Below, piece by piece: positions 29,949 through 31,225 of a stretch of 31,225 nucleotides of DNA. The stretch is from NCBI GenBank assembly GCA_025602905.1, contig JAHLKI010000077.1:1-31225 (forward strand), read 5' to 3'. A program made the position numbers and the translations under genes. Below the pieces are notes generated by a model, which had not been told where the DNA came from, did not search any database, and saw only the letters and a program-made list of their open reading frames with translations. The DNA is from Phlyctochytrium arcticum (Eukaryota > Chytridiomycota > Chytridiomycetes > Chytridiales > Chytridiaceae). Position 1 is the first letter of the stretch. Each line of letters begins with the position of its first letter.

Positions 29949-31225
29949 CAAAAACGGCCCCCGCGTTTGCTACACCTCGACACTGACCTTCAGCGCGCGA
30001 GACATGAAGTTACCCCTGTTTACCTTTCTGCCAAACAGTACGATCAGTTGTTAAAAGCGCAACCAGACGATTGTCTTCTCGCTTGGCCCGCGCGTTCCCA
30101 CCCCGTTGAAAAGTGCGAGTCTCCGCGTTTGCATTCGTTAGTCTCATCCGCTATGCATTCTCTTTCGCTTAAGCCGTCATCCACTCCTCCGAAAGCACCT
30201 TTACGATCAGCGGCTGGCACTGCCCCTCTACCGACGCTTTTGATGCCAGCCAGCTCCCACCGGCTTTGGCACCGGTCGTTGCGAAATACGAATCTCTGTT
30301 CGCGGATTTTGATGCGATGCACTCCTACGACCCTACCGATGCCTTTAATGCGTATTCAAACAACCGACAGTCAACCTGTGCAGTCCACCCCACGGTGCCT
30401 GTCCCCCGCCGAGGAGGATGAATTGCGTGCTCAGTTGGATCTTTTTCTGGCTGCCGGTTTTATCAAGGAAGCTCCACCCGATTGCGAATGGGCCTCCCCT
30501 ATTTTATTTGCCAAAAAGCCAGGTGGAGCCGGCCTTCGATTATGCATCGACTACCGCGCCCTCAATAAAAAGACCATTCATGACCGTTTCCCTCTTCCCC
30601 ATATTGGACGCATTCTGTCGGCTCTCCAAGGTGCTCATGTCTTTACGTCTCTGGATCAGCAAAAAGCTTTCTATCGCCTCGCCATTGACCGTTCTAGCCG
30701 TTATAAGACTGCCTTCACCACCCCATTGGGCAACTTTTATTGGCTTGTGCTCCCCTTCGGTCTTACCAACGGTCCTTCGGCCTATCAGCGTTTTATCAAT
30801 GCTGCTCTCGGCGATATCATTGGCAAATTCGCTTTCGCCTACCTGGACGATATCCTCATATTTAGCAACACTATGGAGGAGCATATCGCACATGTTGAAG
30901 AGGTTTTGCGACGTTTGCAGACTGCGAAAGTTCACTTGCGATTTGAGAAATGCAAATGGGCTCAGCCATCCCTGAAGTATCTTGGGTTCATTGTGGAAGC
31001 TCGAGGTATTAAGCCGGATCCCGCGAAGATCTCTGCTATCCTCGCTATCACCACGCCGCAATGCCTTGCCGATCTCCAATCATTTTTGGGCATGTGCGTC
31101 TATTTTCTCCATCATATTAAAGATTTTGCCCAACTCGCCGCCCCCCTGTACAAAGCAACCAAAACCACCGACTAGTCTGGACACCGGCACAGGACATTGC
31201 TTTTGTGGAGCTCAACTGCGTTAAC
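29949..31225 (+). mobile_element. Ty3/gypsy element: reverse transcriptase, cut by window end
   Basis: The same frame as Gag-protease reopens after the TGA. RT blocks in order: RCLSPAEEDELRAQLDLFL, PILFAKKPGGAGLRLCIDYR, ALNKKTIHDRFPLP, FTSLDQQKAFYRLAI (first catalytic Asp), LPFGLTNGPSAYQRFIN, and FAYLDDILIFSN, with YLDD holding the catalytic Asp pair. The thumb (LKYLGFIVEARGIKPD) and LQSFLGMCVYFLHHIKDFAQ follow. Upstream of RT (about 30160-30350) the best reading leaves this frame (ALAPVVAKYESLFADFDAM), so two more indels are present there. At 31160-31172 the frame shifts again, and the RNase H lead-in continues as LVWTPAQDIAFVEL. RT itself is intact. RNase H, integrase and the 3' LTR are beyond the window. 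Confidence 0.9.

Overview
The window looks like fungal nuclear DNA. It carries a class IV/Chs3-type chitin synthase, a secreted chitin deacetylase with six CBM18 domains, a heme-thiolate peroxidase (peroxidase family 2) and eukaryotic eIF3c. Introns are short (about 50-86 nt) and mostly GTAnGT...AG. Repeat-rich accessory DNA with Ty3/gypsy and LINE pieces, plus decayed CRN-like or PD-(D/E)XK-like genes, fits an early-diverging fungus better than a compact ascomycete. I cannot name the species.

Layout. 3-689 (+): 3' part of a broken accessory gene, possibly CRN-like, followed by a perfect hairpin. 1.8-9.6 kb: an array of one rather intact and four decayed copies of a glycogen-targeting protein phosphatase 1 subunit (KxVxF-type PP1 docking motif followed by CBM21). 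The array has an intron-rich 5' leader, a 250-nt pure C run and a dispersed ~36-bp motif. 10.7-13.5 kb (-): eIF3c, sharing a 319-bp divergent promoter with a 90-residue predicted membrane protein (+). 14.3-17.9 kb: a graveyard with two broken minus-strand genes, a LINE RT fragment in opposite orientation, a 101-bp inverted duplication and tandem hairpin repeats. 18.0 kb (+): a 42-residue Cys-rich protein absent from simple ORF calls because of an intron. 19.1-21.8 kb (-): chitin synthase. 23.9-26.0 kb (+): chitin deacetylase. 26.3-27.5 kb (-): peroxidase. 28.0 kb to the end (+): a Ty3/gypsy element cut off by the window edge.

How the genes relate. Chitin synthase and chitin deacetylase are neighbours and act on the same polymer, making chitin and converting it to chitosan. 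The CBM21 array would act in glycogen control through PP1. The rest is housekeeping (eIF3c) or mobile and accessory DNA.

Sequence quality matters here. eIF3c, chitin synthase, the first CBM21 gene, Gag and the first gene all carry single-base frameshifts, nearly all in short mononucleotide runs, while the surrounding codons look conserved. In eIF3c I count seven. This is best explained by uncorrected run-length errors in the assembly. Separately, several accessory genes carry in-frame stops, mostly TAG where Gln (CAG) would fit, which look like real C-to-T decay. All family assignments come from motifs read by eye; no database search was run.
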